The notes beneath the pieces were generated by a model, which did no database searches, was not told where the DNA came from, and worked only from the letters and a program-made list of their open reading frames with translations. Made by a program: the position numbers and the translations under genes. DNA of 60,000 nucleotides from Lineus longissimus (taxonomy: Eukaryota > Nemertea > Pilidiophora > Heteronemertea > Lineidae), in NCBI RefSeq assembly GCF_910592395.1, contig NC_088308.1, positions 7,209,001 to 7,269,000 of the forward strand, written 5' to 3'. Below, piece by piece: positions 58,985 to 60,000 of this stretch. The first letter of the stretch is position 1; each line of letters opens with the position of its first letter.

Positions 58985-60000
58985 AAACATTTTTCTTCTT
59001 AATGCATATTTGACCTAATAAAGCTGTTTTATTTTGAAAAGTCATGGTTTATCTAGTAGCTAACTATTGTAATGAAACACTAGGGTGTGGTGGACAACTA
59101 AAAACATTACACCGGCTTTTGTCATTCATGTCTTTCAAAGCCAGAACAAGTTAAGTTGATTAATAGCTGGCTTCATTGGCAATTCGCTGATATTTATGGG
59201 GCAATGGTACTTTTGTTTGGGAGCGCGTGATTGATGTAAGGACTGACCCTTCGACCAAACTGAGGTGGGATATATGGGCAGAATATCATAGAAAATCGGC
59301 AAGCGACGGCCTTCGGTTCGGTGTCAAAACTGGCAGCGCATACATTTTGCTTCTAACGTATTCGGTCGCGGCCGTGGTCGGAGCCATGCAGATGGATGAC
59401 TCCCGAGCGCTAACTGTGGTTCGTCAGCTTCATGTTGTACATGTCACTTCTTCTATTGGGGCTTTTTAGAATATTCTGTTTGTGGAACTACACACGTATC
59501 GCAAATGCGCAGCATATGGCAACATACATTTCTACGAAGTACTTTTAATACCATATAATTTACGATGGTTAGATCTCTTCTCGACTTATTAAGTCTGGTC
59601 GGATATATCGAATGACCTCCAATTCAACTACAAATAAATCATCGACTTGATGGTTAAAACCTTCAAACGGTTGAGTTATGGGTAGTTTCAAACGAGGGCT
59701 TAACGCACCGAATCATGTTGGATGCATACATCTTTAAAGACGCAATTTCTTCCAAATCGTGCGAATTGGCCTAACTAACGCTACCAAATGTCAACAGAAA
59801 ATATTCATTCCCTTACATATTACGGCAAGGAGAAGTTAACATGTTTTTAAAGAGCAATACGGCCATATATCATAGCATGTCTATTTAAAAGGAATTGCAT
59901 TGTGTGGTTAGTTATCTCTTAGGCTACATTTCACAACGCCCGTCTTATCATTGGCATCGTTGGGTGATTTATCAGCATCATCAAGGAATCCTCTGAATAT
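58985..60000. other. No gene recognised at the right edge
   Basis: An 80-codon frame (59227-59469, beginning MIDVRTDPSTKLRWDIWAEY) has a hydrophobic AYILLLTYSVAAVVGA segment but no known motif. The rest is AT-rich. Confidence 0.3.

Overview
The window is nuclear DNA from an animal, most likely a marine invertebrate. The genes carry many short exons bounded by GT/AG introns. Intergenic and intronic DNA is about 40% GC, rich in minisatellites, short inverted-repeat elements and the ACATGTAC-type words common in marine invertebrate genomes. There are no bacterial-style operons. I cannot fix the phylum from sequence alone; a lophotrochozoan or an invertebrate deuterostome would both fit.

Genes. 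(1) At the left edge, minus strand, a first coding exon (171..1) starts with a good ATG context and runs off the window. Its protein is proline-rich, then acidic; I do not recognise it. (2) From about 6.1 to 18.6 kb, plus strand, lies a TMC (transmembrane channel-like) gene. Sixteen exons join in phase to give about 802 residues, ending in a stop at 18621. The family signature CWETYVGQ and the TM segments are intact. The first exons are least certain and the true start codon was not established. (3) From 26.6 to 23.0 kb, minus strand, six phase-consistent exons encode the C-terminal two thirds (267 residues) of a C16orf89/UPF0764 (DUF4735) protein, a secreted cysteine-containing family. The 5' exons with the signal peptide were not found. 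(4) A weak candidate at 35.1-35.46 kb combines a TATA box with a 91-codon frame.

Repeats. The most striking object is a 10.5-kb satellite array (about 43.99-54.54 kb) of ten units of roughly 1.05-1.08 kb. The last six units form three near-identical A-B dimers of 2.13 kb, a true higher-order repeat. Each unit carries a cluster of perfect G/C-run palindromes able to fold into hairpins or cruciforms, a CACGTG palindrome and a CTCF-like site. A 5'-truncated LINE tail lies just before the array. Elsewhere there are an inverted (head-to-head) 60-bp satellite (3.8-4.7 kb), a 34-bp minisatellite with a palindromic core (28.2-28.8 kb), a 33-37-bp minisatellite inside a TMC intron (11.1-11.5 kb), two copies of a CACGTG-bearing inverted-repeat element (31.2 and 32.1 kb), and a 523-bp terminal-inverted-repeat element built of GTTTTAG/CTAAAAC words (37.8-38.4 kb). 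Several older dispersed or tandem duplications are also present.

The two well-supported genes are unrelated and sit tail to tail (TMC ends at 18.6 kb, the C16orf89-like gene at 23.0 kb). From 26.6 kb to the right end I see no convincing multi-exon gene. Homology statements come from recalled family features, not from a database search.
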